A stretch of DNA of 64,000 nucleotides, taken from contig QFPK01000020.1 of assembly GCA_003248865.1 (NCBI GenBank), positions 1-64,000 on the forward strand, written 5' to 3'. Below are positions 33,842 through 42,153 of the stretch, one piece after another. The notes below the pieces were generated by a model, which worked only from the letters and a program-made list of their open reading frames with translations, was not told the origin of the DNA and made no database searches. The translations under genes were made by a program, and so were the position numbers. Origin of the DNA: Sphingomonas sp. (GTDB taxonomy: Bacteria; Pseudomonadota; Alphaproteobacteria; Sphingomonadales; Sphingomonadaceae). The number at the start of each line of letters is the position of its first letter. Position 1 is the first letter of the stretch.

Positions 33842-34621
33842 CTAGAGCGCGAAATCCTCGCCGAGATAGACCCGGCGGACGGTTTCGTCCTTCACCAGCG
33901 CGTCCGGCGTGCCTTCGAACAGCACGCGGCCATCGTAGATGATGCAGGCGCGATCGACGATTTCCAGCGTTTCGCGGACATTGTGATCGGTGATGAGCAC
34001 GCCGATGTCGCGATCCTTCAGATGGCTGACGAGCGTGCGGATGTCGGCGATGGAGATAGGATCGATGCCGGCAAAGGGTTCGTCGAGCAGCATGATCGAC
34101 GGGCTGGCGGCCAGCGCACGGGCGATTTCGCAGCGGCGGCGTTCCCCGCCGGACAGCGCCATGGCGGGCGCCGAACGCAGGCGGGCGATGTTGAATTCGC
34201 CCAGCAGCTGTTCCAGCCGGGCCGCGCGGGCCCGCGGATCCGGTTCCGACACCTCGAGCACGGCGGAGATATTTTCTTCGACCGACAGGCCGCGGAAGAT
34301 GGAGGTTTCCTGCGGCAGATAGCCGAGACCGAGGGCGGCGCGGCGATACATCGGCAGGCGGGTGATATCGACACCGTCCAGCAGGATGCGGCCCTGATCC
34401 GGCGCGGCGAGGCCCATGATGGAGTAGAAGCAGGTGGTTTTCCCGGCGCCGTTGGGGCCGAGCAGACCGACGACTTCGCCCCGGTTCACGCTGAGCGAGA
34501 CATCGCGCAGCACGACGCGCTTGTCGTAGGACTTGCCGATGGAGACGACGGCGAGGCCCGCTTCGCCCGGCAATTCTGCCGGACGCGAAACGGTTTCAGC
34601 GTCTGCCGTGAGCGTTGCCAA
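33842..34621 (-). CDS. lptB: LPS export ABC transporter ATPase LptB
   Basis: The 259-residue ATPase powers extraction of lipopolysaccharide from the inner membrane with LptFGC. Walker A GPNGAGKTT, the Q-loop LPQETSIF, the signature LSGGERRR, Walker B IMLLDEPFAG and the H-loop TDHN are all present. I start it at TTG 34621, which follows AGGAAGGG; a second TTG at 34726 would add 35 residues with no family match. It precedes rpoN by four bases. The usual upstream lptC and lptA are not adjacent. Confidence 0.93.
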   Translation of the reverse strand: MATLTADAETVSRPAELPGEAGLAVVSIGKSYDKRVVLRDVSLSVNRGEVVGLLGPNGAGKTTCFYSIMGLAAPDQGRILLDGVDITRLPMYRRAALGLGYLPQETSIFRGLSVEENISAVLEVSEPDPRARAARLEQLLGEFNIARLRSAPAMALSGGERRRCEIARALAASPSIMLLDEPFAGIDPISIADIRTLVSHLKDRDIGVLITDHNVRETLEIVDRACIIYDGRVLFEGTPDALVKDETVRRVYLGEDFAL

Positions 34622-35030
34622 AGATCGACCCTTCCTGCCTGCGACAAATCTGCCTGCACCGGACCGGACAGTTGGCCCGGAACTTGCTGGTGGTGACAGA
34701 TACCCGATTATTGTGACGCGGTTCAAGGCGGGGCGTGATTAACGCGTTCGTTTTGGCGGATTTGTATGATGGAGCCGGCTGTTGCCAGCGCAGCTGGCCA
34801 ACAGACTCGGCGAAATCACGGCCGGCGGGGCGGAGACCTTCGGGCCGACGAACCCGTCCGACGGCACGCGGCTTTGCCGCGCCTTCTTCTTTCAGGCGGA
34901 GTGCGGCGGCCGGACTCGGCGGCTTGGCCGCCGGCCGGGCGGTGCGCGGTGGATTGGCGCTGAGGCTGGGGTTGGCGGTTGGGCGCGGCCGGTGGCTGAG
35001 CCGCCGAGTCCGCTTGAAGAGGGAGAAAGA
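34622..35030. other. Gene-free GC-rich stretch
   Basis: No reading frame here has recognisable family content; frames are arginine/proline-rich, as expected from GC-rich non-coding DNA. I looked for lptA or lptC remnants on the leftward strand and found none. The promoter for lptB-rpoN should lie in the part nearest 34621, but I cannot assign boxes. Confidence 0.5.
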
Positions 35031-35063
35031 ACAGAAAAGAAAAAGGGCGGGCCAAGCCCGCCC
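35031..35063 (-). terminator. Rho-independent terminator of the gln operon
   Basis: Read leftward, GGGCGGGC-TTG-GCCCGCCC is followed at once by TTTTTCTTTTCTGT. This is a classic intrinsic terminator, about 110 bases past the glnA stop. A second GC-rich hairpin (GGGGCC...GGCCCC) lies between it and glnA. Confidence 0.85.
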
Positions 35064-35172
35064 CCGTCGGACTGGCCGGGGCCTGAGGGCCCCGACTCAG
35101 CCGGCCGAGCCACACGCGAGTCTGCGGGCCTTCCCACGATTGCCTTGCAATCGCGGTCCAGGCCGCAGCCGC

Positions 35173-36585
35173 TTAGTAGCTGTAATACATATCAAATTCC
35201 ACCGGGCTCGGGCTCATTTCCCAACGCGCCACATCTTCCATCTTCAGCTCGATATAGCTGTCGATCTGGTCGTCAGTGAACACGCCGCCCTTGGTGAAGA
35301 CAGCCCGGCCCTTGTCGAGCGCGGCAAGCGCTTCACGCAGCGAACCGCACACAGTCGGAACCTTCTTCAGTTCCTTCGGCGGAAGGTCATAAAGGTTCTT
35401 GTCCATCGCGGCGCCCGGGTGGATCTTGTTCTCGATCCCGTCGAGGCCGGCCATCAGCAGCGCCGAATAGCAGAGGTAGGGGTTCGCCATGGCATCCGGG
35501 AAGCGGACTTCCACGCGACGCGACTTGGCGCCGGAGCCATAGGGGATCCGGCACGAGGCCGAACGGTTGCGGCTGGAGTAAGCCAGCAGCACCGGCGCTT
35601 CATAACCCGGCACCAGCCGCTTGTAGCTGTTGGTGGTGGGGTTGGTGAAGGCGTTGCAGGCCTTGGCGTGCTTGATGATGCCGCCGATGAAGTACAGCGC
35701 CATTTCAGACAGGCCGGCATAGCCCTCGCCCGCGAACAGGGGCTTGCCCTTGTTCCAGATGCTGAGGTGAGTGTGCATGCCCGAGCCATTATCTTCCTTG
35801 ATGGGCTTGGGCATGAAGGTCGCCGTCTTGCCATAGGCCTGGGCGACCATGTGCACGACATACTTGTAGATCTGCATGCGGTCGGCGGTCTGCACCAGCG
35901 TGCCGAATTCCAGACCCAGTTCGTGCTGGGCGGCGGCGACTTCATGGTGGTGCTTGTCGCACGGCAGGCCCATGTCCAGCATGGTCTGCACCATTTCGGC
36001 GCGGATGTCGGTGGCCGAGTCCACCGGAGCCACGGGGAAATAGCCGCCCTTGGCGCGCGGACGGTGGCCGAGGTTGCCCTCTTCATAGGTGCGGCCGGTG
36101 TTGGTCGGCAGTTCGATGTCGTCGAAGCTGACGAAGCTGCCGTTGTAGGACTGGCCGAACTTCACATCGTCGAACATGAAGAATTCGGCTTCCGGGCCGA
36201 TGAACGCGGTGTCGCCGATGCCGGTGCCCTTCAGATAGGCTTCGGCGCGCTTCGCGGTGGAACGCGGATCGCGGGCGTAGAGTTCGCCGGTGGAGGGCTC
36301 GACAACGTCGCAGAACAGCACGCCCATCGGCGTGGCGCTGAACGGATCGATGTAGAAGGCGTCCAGATCGGGCTTCAGGATCATGTCGGATTCGTTGATC
36401 GCCTTCCAGCCGGCGATCGACGAGCCGTCGAACATGAAGCCTTCTTCCAGATTGTCTTCATCGATGACGCGCTTCGCCATCGTGAGGTGCTGCCACTTGC
36501 CCTTGGGATCGGTGAAGCGAAGATCGATCCACTCGATCTCCTTCTCCTTGATCTGCTTCATGATATCGCTCGGCTTGGTTCCCAT
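35173..36585 (-). CDS. glnA: Type I glutamine synthetase
   Basis: The 470-residue enzyme makes glutamine from glutamate, ammonia and ATP in a dodecamer. EMHVMDGSSI-like FMFDGSSIAGW, the Glu-rich GPEAEFFMF, NGSGMHTHLS and NRSASCRIP active-site segments are present, as is the adenylylation tyrosine in NLYDLPPKE. GAGGA before ATG 36585 marks the start (MGTKPSDIM). It lies 55 bases downstream of glnB, so both are likely read from the sigma-54 promoter at 37034-37050. Confidence 0.97.
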   Translation of the reverse strand: MGTKPSDIMKQIKEKEIEWIDLRFTDPKGKWQHLTMAKRVIDEDNLEEGFMFDGSSIAGWKAINESDMILKPDLDAFYIDPFSATPMGVLFCDVVEPSTGELYARDPRSTAKRAEAYLKGTGIGDTAFIGPEAEFFMFDDVKFGQSYNGSFVSFDDIELPTNTGRTYEEGNLGHRPRAKGGYFPVAPVDSATDIRAEMVQTMLDMGLPCDKHHHEVAAAQHELGLEFGTLVQTADRMQIYKYVVHMVAQAYGKTATFMPKPIKEDNGSGMHTHLSIWNKGKPLFAGEGYAGLSEMALYFIGGIIKHAKACNAFTNPTTNSYKRLVPGYEAPVLLAYSSRNRSASCRIPYGSGAKSRRVEVRFPDAMANPYLCYSALLMAGLDGIENKIHPGAAMDKNLYDLPPKELKKVPTVCGSLREALAALDKGRAVFTKGGVFTDDQIDSYIELKMEDVARWEMSPSPVEFDMYYSY

Positions 36586-36640
36586 GTGCGTCCTCACTGG
36601 TGGTAATTGGGCTGGTTTGAATTGCGCGGATCAATTGAAT

Positions 36641-36979
36641 TCAAATGGCGTCGAGATCCGTCTCTCCGGTGCGGATGCGGATCGCCTTGTCGATGGTGGA
36701 GACGAAGATCTTGCCGTCGCCGATGCGGCCCGTGCGCGCGGCCGTCGCGATGGCTTCCACCACCCGATCCACCTGCGCCTCGTCCACCACGACCTCCAGC
36801 CGGACCTTGGGCAGGAAATCGACGATATACTCAGCGCCGCGATACAGTTCCGTATGGCCCTTCTGGCGGCCGAAACCCTTGGCTTCCGTCACCGTAATGC
36901 CGGAGACGCCGATGTCGTGCAGCGCCTCCTTCACCTCATCGAGCTTGAACGGCTTGATGATCGCTTCAACCTTCTTCAT
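36641..36979 (-). CDS. glnB: Nitrogen regulatory protein PII
   Basis: The 112-residue signal protein senses 2-oxoglutarate, ATP/ADP and, through uridylylation, glutamine. MKKVEAIIKPFKLDEVKEAL, the T-loop with uridylylated tyrosine in YRGAEYIVDFLPK, and TGRIGDGKIFV are all canonical. It heads the glnBA operon, whose promoter is a -24/-12 element about 55 bases upstream. Its absence of a neighbouring amtB argues for GlnB rather than GlnK. Confidence 0.96.
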   Translation of the reverse strand: MKKVEAIIKPFKLDEVKEALHDIGVSGITVTEAKGFGRQKGHTELYRGAEYIVDFLPKVRLEVVVDEAQVDRVVEAIATAARTGRIGDGKIFVSTIDKAIRIRTGETDLDAI

Positions 36980-37033
36980 GATTCTGAATAGCTCCCTCGA
37001 TGTCAGGGTGCGGGCCCCGCTTCATCGTTAATT

Positions 37034-37050
37034 TGCAAGCCGCGTGCCAA
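37034..37050 (-). promoter_or_regulatory. Sigma-54 (-24/-12) promoter of glnBA
   Basis: Read leftward, TTGGCACG-CGGC-TTGCA matches the consensus TGGCACG-N4-TTGCW at every conserved base. Transcription would start near 37023, leaving about 44 bases to the glnB start. Upstream, near 37098-37129, two direct copies of AATTTGG(C)GGCA about 20 bases apart might be activator sites, though they do not look like NtrC boxes. Confidence 0.88.
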
Positions 37051-37182
37051 GTGACGCCACGCACGGGATGGCGGCAACCGTGAGGCCGCGGCTGCCCAAT
37101 TTGGCGGCAGAATGCTGAAATTTGGGGCAATGCGGTTGCGGCGGATGATGCGGTTGGGGGCAGGATCGGGGCTGACAGCGCA

Positions 37183-37330
37183 TGGGGCTTCGACAAGCTC
37201 AGCCTGAGCGGGAGGGAGAGCCTAGATTGCGCCACAGGCAATTGAAGCTCTTTCCGCGCGCAGGTTTAAGGTGGTGCGCGATGCCAATGTCGAGGGTGCA
37301 GGGAAATCATTTCCCTGCCCGCCGGAGGCA
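37183..37330. repeat. Partial composite repeat (half REP pair - C - A)
   Basis: One arm of the REP-like pair (37183-37212, with the last six spacer bases before it) is followed by module C (GCGCCACAGGCAATT, 37229-37243) and module A (37281-37330, hairpin CAGGGAAAT/ATTTCCCTG). Modules B and C' and the other REP arm are missing. It sits between the gln promoter and the kefB-like gene end. Confidence 0.8.
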
Positions 37331-37352
37331 AGAAAAGCCAGCCCGCTAAGCG

Positions 37353-39167
37353 CTACCGCGCGTCGATCTCCGCCGGGGGGATTTCGCCGAGTGAGGTATC
37401 CGGGGCTTCCGGAGTCCAGCCCTGGCCCGGGCGGAAGATGGTGTCGCGGCCAGCCATCACGTCGCCGGAGGCGACCTGCAGGGCGAGGCGTTCGCTGTCT
37501 CGGCGGATATATTCCTTCTGGATGGCGTTGATGGTTTCCTCGGGCGTGCCCAGTTCGCGGAGCGCCAGGCGGCCCAGTTCGATGGCGCTGTAGAAGAGTT
37601 CGCGCACGGCAAGGTCGATGTCTCCGGCGACGAGGCGCATATAGTGCAGCCTGTCGTGGGCGCGGACGAGGACGCGCAGGTGCGGGAAGGCCTTTTTCAC
37701 CGCATCCAGCCGGTGCGGTTCCCAGGCGCCGCCGGTGGTGACGATCAGCAGCGAGGCATCCTGGGCGCCGGCGGCGCGCAGCACGTCCGGCCGGAAGCCG
37801 TCTCCGTAATAGACCTTCCAGCCATATTCGCGGGACTGGGCGATCTGGTCGGGCTTGGTGTCGATCAGCACCACGTCCAGCCCGCGCGCGTGCAGCATCT
37901 GGGTGACGATCTGGCCGAAGCGGCCATAGCCCATCACGATCACGCCGCCGGGTCGCGCGGCTTCGGGCGTTTCCAGGCCGTCTGTCTCCGCCTCGTCCTC
38001 GCCGCGTTCCATGATCCAGTGCCAGAGACCCAGCGCGGGCACGGTGAGCGCCATGGAGAGGGTGACGACGGCGGTGAACAGCGAGGCGGCTTCGGGCGCG
38101 ATCAGCAGCCCTGCCGTGGCCGACGCCAGCACGATGAAGGCGAATTCCCCGCCCTGCGAGAGGTGGACGCCGATCAGCGAGGCTTCGCGCCAGTGGGAGC
38201 CGAACAGGCGGGCCAGCACGGCGATCACCGCGAACTTGATCGCCATCAGCGCGACGGCGAAGAACAGGATGCGCAGCGGCTGGGAGAAGACGACCGAGAG
38301 ATCCAGCGTCATCCCCACCGCGATGAAGAACAGGCCGAGGAGGAGGCCGCGGAAGGGCTCGATGTCGGCCTCCACCTCGTGCCGCCAGGGGCTGTCCGCC
38401 AGCATCACGCCGGCGATGAAGGCGCCCATCGCCATGGAAAGGCCGAGCGAGGCCATCAGGAAGGAGGCGCCCAGCACGGCGAGCAGGGCCCCCACCACGA
38501 ACACCTCGCGCGTGCCCGTCATCGCGATCAGGCGGAACATGGGGTTCATCAGATAACGGCCCGCCAGCACGAGGCCGCCGATGGCGATGAGCGAGAGGCC
38601 CAGCATGTCCCAGCCGGACACCGCATCGGCATCATGCACGCGGGACAGCGCGCTGGTGACGAGCAGCAGGGGCACGATGGCGAGATCCTGCAGCAGGTGG
38701 ATGGAGATGACCCGTTCGCCCATGGGCGTGTTGATCTTCTGCTGATCCTGCAGGATCTGCACGTCGAGCGCGGTGGAGGAGAGCGCCAGCGCGAGACCCA
38801 CGACGATGGCGGCCTGCCAGGTGAAGCTGGTGCCCAGCAGCAACGCCCCCGCCAGCGCGAGGCCGCAGACGACCACCTGCAATGTGCCGAGGCCGAAGAT
38901 ATCGCGGCGCAGCGCCCAGAGCCGGGCCGGATTGAGTTCGAGGCCCACCACGAACAGCAGCATGACGACGCCATATTCGGCAAACGCCAGCACCCGTTCG
39001 GGTTCCGCGATCAGGCCCAGCGCGGACGGGCCGATCAGCATGCCGCCGGCCAGATAGCCGAGCACGGCGCCCAGCTTCAGCCGGGTGAAGAAGGGCACGG
39101 CAACGGCGGCCACCGCCAGATAGATGACCGCTTCGCGCAGGATGGTGGTGTCGACTGCTCCGGCCAT
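37353..39167 (-). CDS. CPA2 cation:proton antiporter with RCK domain (KefB-like)
   Basis: The 604-residue membrane protein has about twelve helices including LSSTALDVQIL, DLAIVPLLLV and the LSQGGEFAFI motif of the KefB/KefC group, then a cytosolic RCK Rossmann domain (GVIVMGYGRFGQIVTQML). Such proteins exchange potassium or sodium for protons; glutathione-adduct gating is known for KefB/C in E. coli. No KefF/G ancillary oxidoreductase is adjacent. It is the last gene of a seven-gene leftward run and starts four bases past the NifU-like gene. Confidence 0.9.
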   Translation of the reverse strand: MAGAVDTTILREAVIYLAVAAVAVPFFTRLKLGAVLGYLAGGMLIGPSALGLIAEPERVLAFAEYGVVMLLFVVGLELNPARLWALRRDIFGLGTLQVVVCGLALAGALLLGTSFTWQAAIVVGLALALSSTALDVQILQDQQKINTPMGERVISIHLLQDLAIVPLLLVTSALSRVHDADAVSGWDMLGLSLIAIGGLVLAGRYLMNPMFRLIAMTGTREVFVVGALLAVLGASFLMASLGLSMAMGAFIAGVMLADSPWRHEVEADIEPFRGLLLGLFFIAVGMTLDLSVVFSQPLRILFFAVALMAIKFAVIAVLARLFGSHWREASLIGVHLSQGGEFAFIVLASATAGLLIAPEAASLFTAVVTLSMALTVPALGLWHWIMERGEDEAETDGLETPEAARPGGVIVMGYGRFGQIVTQMLHARGLDVVLIDTKPDQIAQSREYGWKVYYGDGFRPDVLRAAGAQDASLLIVTTGGAWEPHRLDAVKKAFPHLRVLVRAHDRLHYMRLVAGDIDLAVRELFYSAIELGRLALRELGTPEETINAIQKEYIRRDSERLALQVASGDVMAGRDTIFRPGQGWTPEAPDTSLGEIPPAEIDAR

Positions 39168-39171
39168 CGCG

Positions 39172-39636
39172 TCAGCCGGCCGGGGCCGGTTGCAAGGCGT
39201 CGGCTGCGGCCGCCGCTGACGCTTCGAACGCGAGCAGGATGGAAGGGTGCCGGGCCGGGTGGGCGCGGGCGGGCAGCAACAGCGCCAGTTCCGGGAAGCG
39301 GGCGGCCAGCGTGGCTGGCAGGGTTTCGGATCGGGGGCCGTCGGCTTTCAGCCAGCCCCTCAGCAGATCGCGGGCTTCGGCCAGCGACTGCGCGGTTTCC
39401 CCAAGGATGTGGCGGCCCAGGATGGAGGCGGAGGCCTGCCCCAGCGCGCAGGCGCGGACTTCCTGCCCGAAGCGGACGACATGCCCGGCGGAATCGAGCG
39501 CCAGATCGACCGTGACGCGGCTGCCGCAGATGGGCGAGGTGCGCTGCGCGCTGCTCTGAGGCGCAGCGAGCCGGGTGGCATGAGGGATGGAGGCCGCGAG
39601 ACGAAGGATTTCCGAATTATAGAGGGGGGCGTCCAT
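39172..39636 (-). CDS. NifU-N/IscU-like Fe-S scaffold protein
   Basis: The 154-residue protein resembles the NifU N-terminal/SufU scaffold. NSEILRLAASIPH opens it; two candidate cluster-ligand cysteines lie in PICGSRVTVDL and VRACALGQASASIL. The third cysteine typical of IscU is not evident, as in related alphaproteobacterial proteins. A role in Fe-S cluster handling is likely but not certain. It overlaps nothing but lies four bases before the antiporter gene and 21 bases after the DUF3298 gene. Confidence 0.8.
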   Translation of the reverse strand: MDAPLYNSEILRLAASIPHATRLAAPQSSAQRTSPICGSRVTVDLALDSAGHVVRFGQEVRACALGQASASILGRHILGETAQSLAEARDLLRGWLKADGPRSETLPATLAARFPELALLLPARAHPARHPSILLAFEASAAAAADALQPAPAG

Positions 39637-39657
39637 CCCCCGGTTATAGGTAGCGGT

Positions 39658-40428
39658 TCAGGGGGCGGTAAAGGCCGGGCGATAGCGGGGAAGCAGAAAA
39701 GCTTCAAAAAGGGATGTATCCAGCGCGATTTCATACACCCCTTCAGACCATGGGCCGGCTTCATAGGGGGGAACCTGCACGACGAACTGGTTGATCCGCC
39801 CTTCGCCCACCGGCACAATCGGGTAGGCGGAAGGATCCGGGCATTCTGTATAGCCCTGCAGCTTCTGGCCCTGCCGCCGGTCGGCGCGTTCGGCGTCCAG
39901 CGCCTTGCAGAAGGCGGGCTTCAGCAGCGCCATCACCGCCTTTTCGTCGCTGAACAGTTCGCCGAAGCTGATGCGGCGGCCGGCGCCGCGATCCCAGATA
40001 ATGCCACGCAGCCAGACATTGCCATGGGCGCCGCCCGTGAAGCTGTATTGCCGGGTGGAGAAGGACAGCAGCTGGTCGGTTTCCGCCTGCAGCTTCCAGC
40101 GGGCCAGCCACTCCGTCTGATAGGGACGGCCGCCGGATTTCGCCTGCTGGAAGGCCTCGTCGGCTTCGCGGATGGTCTTCTGCCGGTCTGCCAGCGCCTC
40201 GGTCCGCATCTGGGTGACGAGCGCGGGTTCCAGCGCGGCTTCGGGGGCGAGCGACCAGCGGAAACGCAGCGCGGGGGATTCATAACGCAGCAGCAGGTCC
40301 GTCGCGGGCAGTTCGGGTTCGGCCTGCAGCGGGGCACTGGCGCGCGGCGCGGAATTGAGCGGCGCGGAACTGGTCTGCGCCAGCGCCGGGGTGGAAAGCA
40401 GGAGGGCGGCCACGAACAGGGTGCGCAT
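39658..40428 (-). CDS. Exported DUF4163/DUF3298 protein
   Basis: The 256-residue protein has a signal peptide (MRTLFVAALLLSTPALA) and the paired DUF4163-DUF3298 pattern, with the diagnostic SFTGGAHGN and a C-terminal VPPYEAGPWSEGVYEIAL. RsiV and PdaC of Bacillus share these domains, but the function here is unknown. AGGAAGGA sits about eight bases before ATG 40428. It lies 14 bases after the PhnA-domain gene in the same transcription unit. Confidence 0.85.
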   Translation of the reverse strand: MRTLFVAALLLSTPALAQTSSAPLNSAPRASAPLQAEPELPATDLLLRYESPALRFRWSLAPEAALEPALVTQMRTEALADRQKTIREADEAFQQAKSGGRPYQTEWLARWKLQAETDQLLSFSTRQYSFTGGAHGNVWLRGIIWDRGAGRRISFGELFSDEKAVMALLKPAFCKALDAERADRRQGQKLQGYTECPDPSAYPIVPVGEGRINQFVVQVPPYEAGPWSEGVYEIALDTSLFEAFLLPRYRPAFTAP

Positions 40429-40442
40429 CGGCAAGTCCTTCC

Positions 40443-40739
40443 TCAGCGTTTCTTCACGAATTCGGCGCGGAGCACGAGGCCCTTGATGCCGTCGAAGCGG
40501 CAGTCGATTTCCTGATCGTCGCCGGTGAGGCGGATGGAGCGGATGACGGTGCCGACCTTCAGCGTCTGCCCGGCGCCCTTCACCTTCAGATCCTTTACCA
40601 GCACGACGGAATCGCCGTCTGCCAGCAGGTTGCCGACGGCATCGCGCACCTCAAGGGCGGCGGCTGCCTTGGCCGCGACTTCCGAGGCCGGGAGCCATTC
40701 GCCGGTCGCTTCGTCGTAGACATAATCCTCGTCTGACAT
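40443..40739 (-). CDS. PhnA/YjdM-type small protein
   Basis: The 98-residue protein contains the PhnA C-terminal beta-barrel (LADGDSVVLVKDLKVKGAGQTLKVGTVIRSIRL), a domain once wrongly linked to phosphonate use. The N-terminal zinc ribbon of YjdM is absent and replaced by an acidic YDEATGEWLP stretch. Function unknown. It starts one base from the cysS stop, so it is co-transcribed with it. Confidence 0.85.
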   Translation of the reverse strand: MSDEDYVYDEATGEWLPASEVAAKAAAALEVRDAVGNLLADGDSVVLVKDLKVKGAGQTLKVGTVIRSIRLTGDDQEIDCRFDGIKGLVLRAEFVKKR

Positions 40740-40740
40740 G

Positions 40741-42153
40741 TCAGGTCAGCCTCCAAACGACATCGCCGTTGCGATCTACAGACAATGCGATACCTTCTTT
40801 CGCCATATTGTCCCGGATCGCGTCAGCTACTGCCCAATTTTTCTCCGACCTTGCCTTAGCGTAAAGATCAACCTGAGCCTCATGCGCTTCAGAAAGAAGA
40901 TCAATAGAATGTCCGCTTTTTTTCAGATCTAGATCGAGTCCTATGATCTTACCAAGACCATGAAGGATATATCTCGAAACATCATTTTCGTCAGCACACT
41001 CTCCATAATTCAGATTTTCAATTCCTTTCATAATAGAAAGTCTTGGAACGATGGAGTGCACGTTAGACAAATACAGAGGAATATTTAAATCATTAAGAAG
41101 TGGATTTAAAAGATCGCCGAAATCGAGATTTCCCAGTTCCGGCTCGCTAACTTTTCGCGCTTCGAAATGCCATTTATCCAAAATTCGTTCGCTTTGACGA
41201 AGTAGTGCATCATCCCACCGTAGCGGCTGGCGGTAATGCGCCGACAGCAGCGATAGGCGCAGTACTTGCCCTGACCAGCCCGCCTCCAGCAGTTCGCCGG
41301 GGGTGATGATGTTGCCCAGCGACTTGGACATCTTGGTTTCGCCCATCGTCAGGAAGCCGTTGTGCATCCAGATGCGCGCCAGTTCGGTGCCGCCATGGGC
41401 GCAGCAGCTCTGGGCGCGCTCATTTTCATGATGGGGGAATTGCAGGTCGAGCCCGCCGCCGTGGATGTCGATGGTGTCGCTATCCAGCACGGCGCGGATC
41501 ATCGCCGAGCATTCGATGTGCCAGCCGGGACGGCCGCGACCCCACGGGCTGTCCCATCCGGGTTGATCGGCGGTGCTGGGTTTCCAAAGCACGAAGTCGC
41601 CCGGAGCGCGCTTGTAGGGGGCCACTTCCACCCGGGCGCCCGCGATCATCTCGTCCATCGGGCGCCTGGAGAGCTCGCCATAGCCGGGGAATTTCGCGAT
41701 TTCGAACAGCACATGGCCGTCCGCTTCATAGGCGTGGCCGCGCGCGATCAGCGCCGCGATCATGGCGATCATGCCATGGTCGCCGGCGATATGCTCGGTG
41801 GCGCGGGGGTTGAAATCGGGCTTCAGGCAGCCGAGCGCTGCCATGTCGGCAAAATAATGTGCTTCGAATTCGGCCGCGACGGCCTGCGGGGTGCGATTTT
41901 CCGCCACCGCCTTCGCCATGATCTTGTCGTCGATATCGGTGATGTTGCGGGCATAGCGGACGTTATCCGGCCCGTGCAGATGGCGCAGCAGGCGGTAGAG
42001 CGTGTCGAACACCACGGCGGGGCGGGCGTTGCCGATATGGGCGCGGCCATAGACGGTGGGGCCGCAGACATAGAGGGTGAGCGGCTTGCCCGGCTCAGGG
42101 GTGCGGACCGCCTGCTTGCTGCGGCTGAGCGTGTCATACAGCTGCAACGCCAT
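40741..42153 (-). CDS. cysS: Cysteinyl-tRNA synthetase with AT-rich 3' third
   Basis: The 470-residue enzyme charges tRNA-Cys. The HIGH motif is HIGN, KMSKS is in ETKMSKSLGN, and zinc ligands lie in LYVCGPTVYG, WHIECSAM and FPHHENE. The first two thirds are GC-rich like the neighbours, but from about 41225 down to the stop the DNA is AT-rich: 25 of 60 and 21 of 60 G+C at 40861-40920 and 41041-41100, against 36 of 60 at 41281-41340. The reading frame is unbroken and the C-terminal anticodon-binding part looks coherent. A recombination event that replaced the 3' end is the best explanation. It overlaps cvpA by one base. Confidence 0.95.
   Translation of the reverse strand: MALQLYDTLSRSKQAVRTPEPGKPLTLYVCGPTVYGRAHIGNARPAVVFDTLYRLLRHLHGPDNVRYARNITDIDDKIMAKAVAENRTPQAVAAEFEAHYFADMAALGCLKPDFNPRATEHIAGDHGMIAMIAALIARGHAYEADGHVLFEIAKFPGYGELSRRPMDEMIAGARVEVAPYKRAPGDFVLWKPSTADQPGWDSPWGRGRPGWHIECSAMIRAVLDSDTIDIHGGGLDLQFPHHENERAQSCCAHGGTELARIWMHNGFLTMGETKMSKSLGNIITPGELLEAGWSGQVLRLSLLSAHYRQPLRWDDALLRQSERILDKWHFEARKVSEPELGNLDFGDLLNPLLNDLNIPLYLSNVHSIVPRLSIMKGIENLNYGECADENDVSRYILHGLGKIIGLDLDLKKSGHSIDLLSEAHEAQVDLYAKARSEKNWAVADAIRDNMAKEGIALSVDRNGDVVWRLT

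Noticed and set aside
34735..36606. 623-codon open frame antisense to glnA
   Set aside because: Shadow frame; glnA on the other strand is complete.
37098..37129. NtrC binding sites upstream of the gln promoter
   Set aside because: The direct repeats lack the TGCAC/GTGCA dyad expected of NtrC boxes.
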